Below are positions 8,293-15,028 of a DNA stretch of 64,000 bases, in pieces. Source of the DNA: Tabrizicola soli (GTDB lineage Bacteria; Pseudomonadota; Alphaproteobacteria; Rhodobacterales; Rhodobacteraceae). Position 1 is the stretch's first letter, and each line of letters opens with the position of its first letter. The translations under genes were made by a program, and so were the position numbers. The notes under the pieces were generated by a model, which saw nothing but the letters and a program-made list of their open reading frames with translations, was not told the DNA's origin and did not search any database. The stretch is from assembly GCF_015999335.1 (NCBI RefSeq), contig NZ_JAEACP010000017.1:54310-118309 (forward strand). Reading direction: 5' to 3'.

Positions 8293-9110
8293 GAAACGCC
8301 TGCCTTGCGGCCTGCCTGCTGGCCGTTGCCCCTGCCGCCCGGGCCGACACGCCGCGCCTCGATGCCGAGACCGCCTATGGGCAAAGCCAGGCGGCGATCG
8401 GCGGCCGGGTCTCGGAGCATGTGCTGACCGATCACAACGGCCAGCCGCTTGCCCTGGCCGACCTGCGCGGCAAGCCGCTGGTGGTCTCGCTGGTCTACAC
8501 CAGCTGCGCCACGGTCTGCCCGATCACCACCGACTACCTGCGCGAGCAGGTCGTCACGGCCCGCCGCGCGGTCGGCGACGGGTTCGGCATCCTCACCTTC
8601 GGCTTCGACGCAAGCGGCGACCGGCCGGCGCAGCTTGCCGCCTTCGCCGGGACGCATGACCTGACCAGCATCGACGGCTGGCGGATCGCCAGCGCCGACC
8701 CCGAGACGACGACCGCCTTCCTTGAGGAGCTTGGCTTTTCCTACGCCACCCTTGCCGGCAGCTTCGAGCATGTGACGCAGACGACGATCCTGGACGCCGA
8801 CGGCACCGTCTACCGCCAGGTCTATGGCGAGGCCTTCCCGCCCCAGGTGCTGATCCAGCCGCTGAAAGAGCTGGTGCTGGGCACCCATACCCGCTCCCTC
8901 GCGCCGCAGGACCTGTGGAACCGGATCAACTTCCTTTGCACCGTCTACAATCCGCTGACCGGCGCCTATCGCTTCGACTACGGCATCTTCTTCGGCATCT
9001 TCTTCGGCGCGGCCTCGCTGCTTCTGACCGGATTCTTCATCCTGCGGCTCTGGCTGGAGCGCAGGCGCGCGCTGCGGTCGCTGCGGGGACGGAACGAGGC
9101 CGCGTCATGA
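8280..9110 (+). CDS. SCO1/SenC-family copper chaperone with C-terminal membrane anchor
   Basis: 276 aa from the ATG at 8280, which overlaps the end of ctaB by 13 bp. A signal sequence (MGVLRNACLAACLLAVAPAA) is followed by a thioredoxin-fold SCO domain with the copper motif TSCATVCP near residues 75-82 and a distal His in FEHVTQT. Unlike usual SCO proteins it ends in a C-terminal helix (FFGIFFGAASLLLTGFFIL, about 235-257) and a basic tail, so it may be anchored at the C-terminus. The family delivers copper to the CuA site of subunit II, which fits its place in the cluster. Confidence 0.85.
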   Translation: MGVLRNACLAACLLAVAPAARADTPRLDAETAYGQSQAAIGGRVSEHVLTDHNGQPLALADLRGKPLVVSLVYTSCATVCPITTDYLREQVVTARRAVGDGFGILTFGFDASGDRPAQLAAFAGTHDLTSIDGWRIASADPETTTAFLEELGFSYATLAGSFEHVTQTTILDADGTVYRQVYGEAFPPQVLIQPLKELVLGTHTRSLAPQDLWNRINFLCTVYNPLTGAYRFDYGIFFGIFFGAASLLLTGFFILRLWLERRRALRSLRGRNEAAS

Positions 9111-10678
9111 GCAGCCCCCGCCTTTGGGTCCGCAACGGTTTCGACCGGGCCGAACGCATCCTTGACCGCGCCTTCGGCCCGGACTGGAACCCGCTGGCCA
9201 AGCTTGGCCCGATCGGCTGGTTCCTGTTCTGGACGGTCGCGGCCACCGGCATCTACCTCTTCATCTTCTTCGACACCGGCGTCACCCAGGCCCATGCCTC
9301 GATCGAGTGGCTGACCAACGACCACTGGTGGCACGCGGGCCTGGCGCGCAGCCTGCACCGCTATGCCTCGGACCTGATGGTGCTGATGATGTTCCTGCAC
9401 CTCTTGCGCGAATGGGCGCTGGACCGTTACCGGGGCAAGCGCTGGTTTTCCTGGCTGACCGGGGTCTTCGTGATCTGGTTCGTCTACCTCTCGGGCATCA
9501 CCGGCTACTGGCTGGTCTGGGACAAGCTGGCGCAATATGTCGCCCTGACCACGACCGAGCTTCTGGACACGCTGGGCATCTTCGCCGAGCCGATCGCCCG
9601 CAACTTCCTGTCGCCGCAGACGCTGTCCAGCCGGTTCTTCACGCTGATGGTCTTCCTGCACATCGCCATTCCGCTGCTGCTGCTGCTGCTGATGTGGATC
9701 CACATCCAGCGCATCACCGAGGCGCGCACCCGCCCGCCGCGCGGGCTGGCGGTGGTCACGCTGGCCGGGCTGGTGGCCGGCTCGCTTCTGATGCCCGCCG
9801 TTTCGCAAGAGGCCGCCGACCTTGCCACCGTGCCGCAGGCGGTGGGGATCGACTGGTTCCTGCTGTCGCTTTACCCGGTGATCGAATCTGTCCCGGCGGG
9901 GGTGATCTGGGGCGGCGTGCTGGCCTTCACCCTGCTCCTGGCAGGCCTGCCCTGGCTGCCGCGCCGGCGCGAGGCGGCGGCGGCCGAGGTGTTCCTTGAC
10001 CATTGCAACGGCTGCTCGCGCTGCGTCGCCGACTGTCCCTATGCCGCGATCACCCTGGTGCCGCGCAGCGACGGGCTGCCCTTCACCCACGAGGTCGAGG
10101 TCAACGCCGCCCGCTGCGTCGCCTGCGGCATCTGCATGGGCTCCTGCCCCTCCTCCACGCCCTTCCGCCGCTCCGGCCCGCTGATCACCGGCATCGACCT
10201 GCCCGGGCGCCCGCTCTCCCAGGTCCGGGCCGAGGTGATCGCAGCCGCCTCCGCGCTGGAGGGCCGCCAGGGCCGGGTGCTGACGCTGGCCTGCGCGCAT
10301 GGCGCGGCGGCGGCGGAGGCTCCGGGGCGCGTGGTCCTGCCCTGCGTGGCGATGGCGCCGCCCTCGCTGATCGACTTCATCATCAGCCGCGACCTTGCCG
10401 ATGGCGTCGCCGTCGCCGGATGCGCCGAGCGTGACTGCTACAACCGCCTTGGCATCGCCTGGACCGAGGCCCGCTTCGACCGCATCCGAGACCCCTACCT
10501 GCGGGCACGGGTGCCGCGCGAAAGACTGGCGACGGTCTGGGCCGGGCCCACCGAAACCGCCCGGCTGGACGGCGAACTGGCCGGTTTCTCGGCCCGCCTT
10601 GCCGCGCTTCCGCCCTTTGAAGGGGCCCGGAAGCTGGAGGCGGACGCCTTCGACGAGATGCAGGAGGGCGCGAAATGA
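9107..10678 (+). CDS. Cytochrome b - ferredoxin - FlpD/MvhD-like fusion protein
   Basis: 523 aa from the ATG at 9107 (4-bp overlap with SCO). Residues 30-300 are a cytochrome b N-terminal-like membrane domain with several helices and candidate heme His in ARSLHRYASDLMVLMMFLHL and MVFLHIAIP. Next come two [4Fe-4S] motifs, CNGCSRCVADCPYA and CVACGICMGSCPSS. The C-terminal 150 residues resemble the FlpD/MvhD hydrogenase iron-sulfur subunit (LTLACAHG, VLPCVAMAPPSLIDF, GCAERDCYNRLG). This joins a quinone- or heme-linked membrane module to a cytoplasmic FeS relay in one chain. The role is inferred as electron transfer between a soluble donor and the membrane; the partners are unknown. Confidence 0.78.
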   Translation: MSSPRLWVRNGFDRAERILDRAFGPDWNPLAKLGPIGWFLFWTVAATGIYLFIFFDTGVTQAHASIEWLTNDHWWHAGLARSLHRYASDLMVLMMFLHLLREWALDRYRGKRWFSWLTGVFVIWFVYLSGITGYWLVWDKLAQYVALTTTELLDTLGIFAEPIARNFLSPQTLSSRFFTLMVFLHIAIPLLLLLLMWIHIQRITEARTRPPRGLAVVTLAGLVAGSLLMPAVSQEAADLATVPQAVGIDWFLLSLYPVIESVPAGVIWGGVLAFTLLLAGLPWLPRRREAAAAEVFLDHCNGCSRCVADCPYAAITLVPRSDGLPFTHEVEVNAARCVACGICMGSCPSSTPFRRSGPLITGIDLPGRPLSQVRAEVIAAASALEGRQGRVLTLACAHGAAAAEAPGRVVLPCVAMAPPSLIDFIISRDLADGVAVAGCAERDCYNRLGIAWTEARFDRIRDPYLRARVPRERLATVWAGPTETARLDGELAGFSARLAALPPFEGARKLEADAFDEMQEGAK

Positions 10679-11205
10679 CCGGGCCGGGCCGTTTCGGGAT
10701 CGACTGGCGCGGTCGCGCCCGGCATCTGCTGCTGGGCGGCGCGGTGTCCCTGGCGACCGTGCTTGCCACGGCGGCGCTGTCGGCCTGGCCCGCCTGGCAA
10801 AGCCTTCCCCCCGGAGAGGCCGTGCTGCGGCTGAGCTTCAGCCACAGCGGCGCGCGCAACTGCCGCGACCGCACCGAGGACGAGCTTGCGAAACTCCCCC
10901 CCAACATGCGCGACGCCCAGATCTGCGACCGCCGCCGGGCGCCGGTGCGGATCGAGATGGACATCGACGGCCAGCCCGTCCTTGCCGCCGACCTTGCCCC
11001 CAGCGGCCTGGCGGGCAGCGGCCCCTCGCGCGTCTACCACCGTTTCGAACTGCCCGCCGGGCGCTACAAGGTCGATCTCCGGATGCGCGACGACCCTGCG
11101 GTTGCCGGCTTCACCCAAGAAGCTACCTTCGACATAGACCTCGTCCCGGCGCAAAGTCAGGCCATCGACTTCGACGCCTCGGCGGGCAGGTTCTTCCTGC
11201 ACTGA
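10675..11205 (+). CDS. Membrane-anchored periplasmic protein of unknown function
   Basis: 176 aa starting in a 4-bp overlap with the fusion gene. One N-terminal membrane segment (HLLLGGAVSLATVLATAALS, about 17-36) is followed by a soluble domain with two Cys (ARNCRDR and AQICDRR, about 20 residues apart) that could form a disulfide or hold a ligand. The later part (RVYHRFELPAGRYKVDLRMRD) looks like a beta-sandwich. I do not recognise a family. Strict coupling to the cluster suggests an accessory or assembly role. Confidence 0.6.
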   Translation: MTGPGRFGIDWRGRARHLLLGGAVSLATVLATAALSAWPAWQSLPPGEAVLRLSFSHSGARNCRDRTEDELAKLPPNMRDAQICDRRRAPVRIEMDIDGQPVLAADLAPSGLAGSGPSRVYHRFELPAGRYKVDLRMRDDPAVAGFTQEATFDIDLVPAQSQAIDFDASAGRFFLH

Positions 11206-11223
11206 CCCAATGGAGCGACCGCC

Positions 11224-11628
11224 ATGTCCCCCATCGCCTGGAAACCCGAGTTCAGCGTCGGCGACCCCGCCGTCGATCACGAACACCGCGAGCTGGTCGA
11301 TCTGGTGAACATCGCGGCCGGAGCGATCCTGGACGGGCGGCCCGGCGCCGATGTCGACCGCTCGCTCGGCGACCTGTTCCAGGCGATCTCGGCGCATTTC
11401 GCGCAAGAGGAAAACCAGATGCGGCGCGCGCATTACGATCAGCTGACCCCGCACAAGACGGACCACGAGCGCCTTCTGGACAGCCTGCGCGACATCATGG
11501 ATGGCGTCGGCATCGGCCGGACCGATACGGCCGAACGGCTGACAAAGGTGCTGGAGGCCTGGTTCACCGACCATTTCAAGACCCACGACTCGCGCCTGCA
11601 TCACCGGCTTGGCCCGCATGGGCATTGA
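11224..11628 (+). CDS. Bacteriohemerythrin
   Basis: 134 aa, the normal length of a single-domain hemerythrin. The di-iron ligands are visible in order: DHEHRELVDL (His near 21), HFAQEENQM (His and Glu), HKTDHERLL (two His), then DHFKTHDSRL (His and Asp). The family binds O2 and can bind or scavenge NO. It follows the oxidoreductase cluster by 18 bp on the same strand. In that context it may store or deliver the gaseous substrate, or sense NO; this is inference. Its stop lies inside a hairpin shared with the convergent gene. Confidence 0.88.
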   Translation: MSPIAWKPEFSVGDPAVDHEHRELVDLVNIAAGAILDGRPGADVDRSLGDLFQAISAHFAQEENQMRRAHYDQLTPHKTDHERLLDSLRDIMDGVGIGRTDTAERLTKVLEAWFTDHFKTHDSRLHHRLGPHGH

Positions 11629-11645
11629 CCCCCGCCGGGGTTCAA
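11625..11645. terminator. Hairpin spanning both stop codons of convergent genes
   Basis: TTGACCCC (11625-11632) and GGGGTTCAA (11637-11645) form a stem of eight pairs with one mismatch and a short GCC loop. The stop codons of the hemerythrin gene and of the convergent thioredoxin gene both lie in the stem. It could act as a bidirectional terminator, but there is no clear T tract. Confidence 0.4.
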
Positions 11646-12187
11646 CGCGCCGGCGAAGGCCCGGCGAGCAGCGGCAGGATTTCCCGCTCCAGCAGGTCGC
11701 GGTCCAGGGGTCCGATCAGCGCATGCGCGACGCGGCCCTCGGCCGTGACCACGAAGGTCGCCGGCAGCCCGTAGACTCCCCAGGCCTTGGCCACGGCACC
11801 GTCCGGGTCCGTGCCGATCCGCGCGAAAGGATCGCCTGCGACCGACAGAAACCGCCGCGCCGCCGCGGGGCGGTCTCTGGAGTTGATCCCGAAGAGGGTG
11901 ACGCCGGGCATCGCCGCCAGTTCCTGCAGAAGCGGCATTTCCTCGCGGCAGGGCTGGCACCACGAGGCCCAGAAATTCACCACCGAAACCTTGCCCCTCA
12001 GGTCCGTTTCGGCAAGCCCGCCATTCTCGCCCGCAAGCGGCGGCAGGGAAAACCCGCCGATCGCCTGGCCGGTCGGCGGCTGCGGCGGCGCCGCCTCTCC
12101 GTCCTTCGGCATGCCAAAACCGAGGAACCAGCCAAGCGCCAGCATCAGCACCGGCGGGCCGACCATCAAGGCGGCCCCCTGCCGCAT
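11642..12187 (-). CDS. TlpA/DsbE-type periplasmic thioredoxin
   Basis: 181 aa from the ATG at 12187, beginning MRQGAALMVGPPVLMLALGW, a membrane anchor typical of DsbE/CcmG proteins. The thioredoxin domain has NFWASWCQPCREEMPLLQEL (active-site CQPC near residue 83) and the cis-Pro loop YGLPATFVV. The family reduces disulfides of apocytochromes c or of copper-binding sites such as SCO and CuA. The frame stays open to an ATG at 12340, giving a 232-aa version, but the extra N-terminus is not typical. It converges on the hemerythrin gene, so its link to the oxidase cluster is by proximity only. Confidence 0.78.
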   Translation of the reverse strand: MRQGAALMVGPPVLMLALGWFLGFGMPKDGEAAPPQPPTGQAIGGFSLPPLAGENGGLAETDLRGKVSVVNFWASWCQPCREEMPLLQELAAMPGVTLFGINSRDRPAAARRFLSVAGDPFARIGTDPDGAVAKAWGVYGLPATFVVTAEGRVAHALIGPLDRDLLEREILPLLAGPSPAR

Positions 12188-12404
12188 CGGTTTGCGAGAT
12201 ATGCGCAAGGCGGCCTCCGCACCCCCTGCCAGGTCGGGGCCCGAAAAGCATAGCAAATCCGGGCCCCGGCTGGAATTGGCGATCATGGGTTCCGACGCCT
12301 GTTGGCCCGCACACGGCCAAGGGATGCGGATATTCCGCACTTGGCGGATGGGGTGCCTTGCTGCAAGAGTTGCGTGCGAGGTCGCCGAAATACCGGCGCC
12401 GGGT

Positions 12405-12427
12405 TGATGTAATTCGATGTTACATCA
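12405..12427. promoter_or_regulatory. Perfect palindromic operator ahead of the AAA+ operon
   Basis: TGATGTAA (12405-12412) and TTACATCA (12420-12427) are exact reverse complements separated by seven bases, 35 bp before the first ATG of the operon. A related TGTGATG follows at about 12430. The local sequence is much richer in A and T than its surroundings. No regulator gene is adjacent, so the binding protein is unknown. Confidence 0.55.
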
Positions 12428-12461
12428 TTATGTGATGCAGGGTTGATCAACGGAGGGTTGG

Positions 12462-13532
12462 ATGGCCGATTTCGAGACGCAGATCAGGGAAAGCCAGGCG
12501 CAGGTCGCCGAGGCCCAGGCGAAGATTTCGGCCATCACCAGCCGGATCGAGGAAGCGCGGACCAGGCTGGACCAGGGGACCGAGCTGGACGTGGAGAACG
12601 CCACGCTGGAGGACGTGCACAAGCACACCGACCTGATGAACGCGAACATTGCCGAGCTGATCATGGGGCTGGATGATGTGACGGCAGGATTCTCCAAAGA
12701 GTTCAGCGAGATGCGCTCGAAGACCGGGATGGAGTCCTTCATCGGGATCTTCTCCTCGGCCAAGGCCGAGTCGATGCGGCAGGAGCGGATGCGGGCGGCC
12801 TCGGTCGATGACAAGTTGCAGGACCTGATCTCGAAATCGGACGTGATCGTGAAGCTTCTCCAGGGGCAGCTTAACGTGCTGACCACGCAGCGGACGCGGG
12901 TCGAGGGCAATCTGGCGGGGACGCTGTCCGAGCGCGAGGAGACGGTGGGCGCGCTGGAGGCGGTCCGGACGGAGATCGCGGGGATGGACCCGAAGATCAT
13001 CGAGCTGGAGAACAGGATCAGCGTCGAGCAGGACGCAGCGGCGCGGACCAAGCTGGAGACCGAGCTTGCGACGCTGAACGCGAAATACAACGCGCTGGTG
13101 CAGGACGAGCAGGTGAAGCTGGCGAAGTCGCAGACGCTGGAGCGCTATATCGAGAAGGGCAAGACCTGGGTTGATTCCTTGCAGAACCAGGCGGCGACGC
13201 AGATGGTGCTGATCAACAAGCTGCAGACGGACACCAAGCAGCGGGTGGTGCTGTATGACGCGCTGACCTCGTCCTTGAAGACGGCGCAGCAGCAGGATGT
13301 GGCGCATCGGATCAACGAGATCGGGGTGAAGACCGACCAGGAGGCGCAGACGGCGATGGCGGCCATCGGCGCCGCGACCAACGACAAGATGGCCGACATG
13401 CTGGAGGCGCATGAGGGCCACATGGTCTTTGCCCGGCAGATCCTGGAGCAGAAGGCGAAGGCGGATGAACGCTTCGCGCGCCGGTTCGCGGCGATCGTCG
13501 AGAAGCACGACAAGAACGCGTATGGCGGCTGA
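12462..13532 (+). CDS. Long coiled-coil protein, first gene of AAA+ operon
   Basis: 356 aa, preceded by a strong ribosome site (CGGAGGG). It is almost entirely helical with heptad-like patterns: FETQIRESQAQVAEAQAKIS, then IIELENRISVEQDAAARTKL and later QMVLINKLQTDTKQRVVLYD. There is no signal peptide, membrane helix or catalytic motif, so it is a cytoplasmic scaffold-like protein. The order of coiled coils loosely recalls TelA (toxic anion resistance) proteins, but I cannot confirm homology. It is followed within 2 bp by a membrane protein gene and then by an unknown protein and an AAA+ ATPase, which suggests one complex. Confidence 0.7.
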   Translation: MADFETQIRESQAQVAEAQAKISAITSRIEEARTRLDQGTELDVENATLEDVHKHTDLMNANIAELIMGLDDVTAGFSKEFSEMRSKTGMESFIGIFSSAKAESMRQERMRAASVDDKLQDLISKSDVIVKLLQGQLNVLTTQRTRVEGNLAGTLSEREETVGALEAVRTEIAGMDPKIIELENRISVEQDAAARTKLETELATLNAKYNALVQDEQVKLAKSQTLERYIEKGKTWVDSLQNQAATQMVLINKLQTDTKQRVVLYDALTSSLKTAQQQDVAHRINEIGVKTDQEAQTAMAAIGAATNDKMADMLEAHEGHMVFARQILEQKAKADERFARRFAAIVEKHDKNAYGG

Positions 13533-13534
13533 CC

Positions 13535-13837
13535 ATGCCGGGGCAGGCGCGCTGGGCGCTGACCAGGGGGCTGGGGGCCGCAGCGGTGGGAGCGGTTCTC
13601 GCCTTCGCCACGGTGATAGCCGAGGCCGACGGCCTCTGGCTGGCCGATCCGCTGGGCCTGGCGACCATGGGCCTGATCGCCGGAGGGGCAATGCTGGCCT
13701 TGGCGGGCGGGATCATGCGGCCCCTGCAGCAGGCCGCCTTCAGGCGCGGCATCCCGGCCGGACGACTGCGCGAGCTGGTGCAGCGCCAAGCCCTCCTGCG
13801 CTGGTGGTTCGGGATCGACGGGGCGCTGGATGACTGA
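13535..13837 (+). CDS. Small two-helix membrane protein
   Basis: 100 aa with two predicted membrane helices, LGAAAVGAVLAFATVIAEA (about 13-31) and LGLATMGLIAGGAMLALAGG (about 40-59), followed by a basic amphipathic tail (RRGIPAGRLRELVQRQALLR) likely on the cytoplasmic side. It lies 2 bp after the coiled-coil gene and overlaps the next gene by 8 bp. I do not recognise a family. Its likely job is to anchor the operon's soluble proteins at the membrane. Confidence 0.6.
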   Translation: MPGQARWALTRGLGAAAVGAVLAFATVIAEADGLWLADPLGLATMGLIAGGAMLALAGGIMRPLQQAAFRRGIPAGRLRELVQRQALLRWWFGIDGALDD

Positions 13838-14957
13838 AAACCGGGTCAAGGACCAGCTCGTCCAGGACCATGCCGAGCTGTACGACACGCTCGTCGCCCG
13901 CCGCTACTTCGCCAAGTTCGACCGGATCGGCGGGCATCTGGGCCGGGTGGCAGCGGAGGTGGAGGCGGAGGGGAAGCTGACGCGGACCGAGGCGCGGGTG
14001 CTCGGCCGGTATCTGACGGCGGTGGCAGGGACGTTCCGGGCGCTGTCGAACAAATACCTGATGACCGGGCGGGGGGAGGCGGCCCCACGCCTGACCATCG
14101 ACCGGCACGAGAGCGGCTTTCCGGTCGCGCAGGAGCTGATGACCATGGCGGTCGACGCGAGCCAGGCGGCGAAGCATCTGGCCGGGATGCCCTCGGAAGC
14201 GGAGCTGAAGGACCGGATGATCCGGCAGATCGTGGGCGACCTGACGATCCCGACGGCGCTGCAGTTCGCCCTGTCGCAGCGGTACTATTATGAGGCGCTG
14301 GTGGCGGGCGGGATCTTCTGGGCGCGGAACGACCCCGATGCGCAGTGGATCCGGGACCTGGGCGAGCGGCGGCATTTCCTCGTGCATTGGGCGGTCTGGG
14401 ATACGCAAGCAAACCTGCCGGTGGTCTATCTGATGGACGTCGAGGACTCGGGCAGGAAGCCCCTGCCGAACGATGCCTACCGCTGGCCGCAGGTGCAGCA
14501 GGCGCTGATGGCGCAGTCCGTGGGCGGGCTGAAGCTGCTGACGATTGCGACGGGGTTCGACAAGGATTTCGAGGGGCTGCATCCGAAGCGGCTGCGGCGG
14601 ATCATCCTGGGGCCGATGTATTCGGCGAGTTTCACCCTGCAATCCGGCCCGATCTCGAAGGTGCTGGAGGGGGCGAAGGCGCCGGAGGGCGAGGACTGGG
14701 CGCTGGTCTGGACGGTGGAGGATCTGGTTTCCGACCGCGAGGAAGAGGTGAAGGACGGCTGGTTCTCGACCGCCCTGCGGCAGGTCTACAAGCTGGACGC
14801 CGTGGCGGGGGTGGAGCTGGGGGCGACGCGGCAGGAGCGGATGATCATCCTGCCGGAGAAGCCCTATCAGGTGCTGGCGGAGCAGAACCCGAAGGGATTG
14901 CAGGGGTTGCGGAAGTTCGTGGTGGGGGCCGGGGGGCGGTTGATTCCGACGTTGTGA
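13830..14957 (+). CDS. Unknown 375-aa soluble protein of AAA+ operon
   Basis: 375 aa, no signal or membrane helix. The N-terminal 130 residues are helical (KDQLVQDHAELYDTLVARRY, then LTRTEARVLGRYLTAVAGTF). The later part has mixed strands and helices (RHFLVHWAVWDTQANLPVVY and EDWALVWTVEDLVSDREEEV). No catalytic signature is evident and I recognise no family. The gene overlaps the membrane protein gene by 8 bp and precedes the AAA+ gene, with a GC hairpin repeat in the 71-bp gap. It may be a substrate-binding or adaptor component of the AAA+ machine. Confidence 0.6.
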   Translation: MTENRVKDQLVQDHAELYDTLVARRYFAKFDRIGGHLGRVAAEVEAEGKLTRTEARVLGRYLTAVAGTFRALSNKYLMTGRGEAAPRLTIDRHESGFPVAQELMTMAVDASQAAKHLAGMPSEAELKDRMIRQIVGDLTIPTALQFALSQRYYYEALVAGGIFWARNDPDAQWIRDLGERRHFLVHWAVWDTQANLPVVYLMDVEDSGRKPLPNDAYRWPQVQQALMAQSVGGLKLLTIATGFDKDFEGLHPKRLRRIILGPMYSASFTLQSGPISKVLEGAKAPEGEDWALVWTVEDLVSDREEEVKDGWFSTALRQVYKLDAVAGVELGATRQERMIILPEKPYQVLAEQNPKGLQGLRKFVVGAGGRLIPTL

Positions 14958-14965
14958 TTGGGGAA

Positions 14966-15003
14966 GCCCCCGGGGGCGTCGCCCCCGGACCCCCAGGATA
15001 TTT
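14966..15003. repeat. Rhodobacterales-type intergenic GC hairpin repeat
   Basis: CCGGGGGC-GTC-GCCCCCGG (14970-14988) is an 8-bp stem with a 3-nt loop, followed by ACCCCCAGGATATTT. This composite motif is widely scattered between genes in Rhodobacteraceae genomes. It lies between the unknown gene and the AAA+ gene and may attenuate or terminate part of the transcript. Confidence 0.6.
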
Positions 15004-15028
15004 GTGAACAGAAGAAAGGGCTTGGCCG

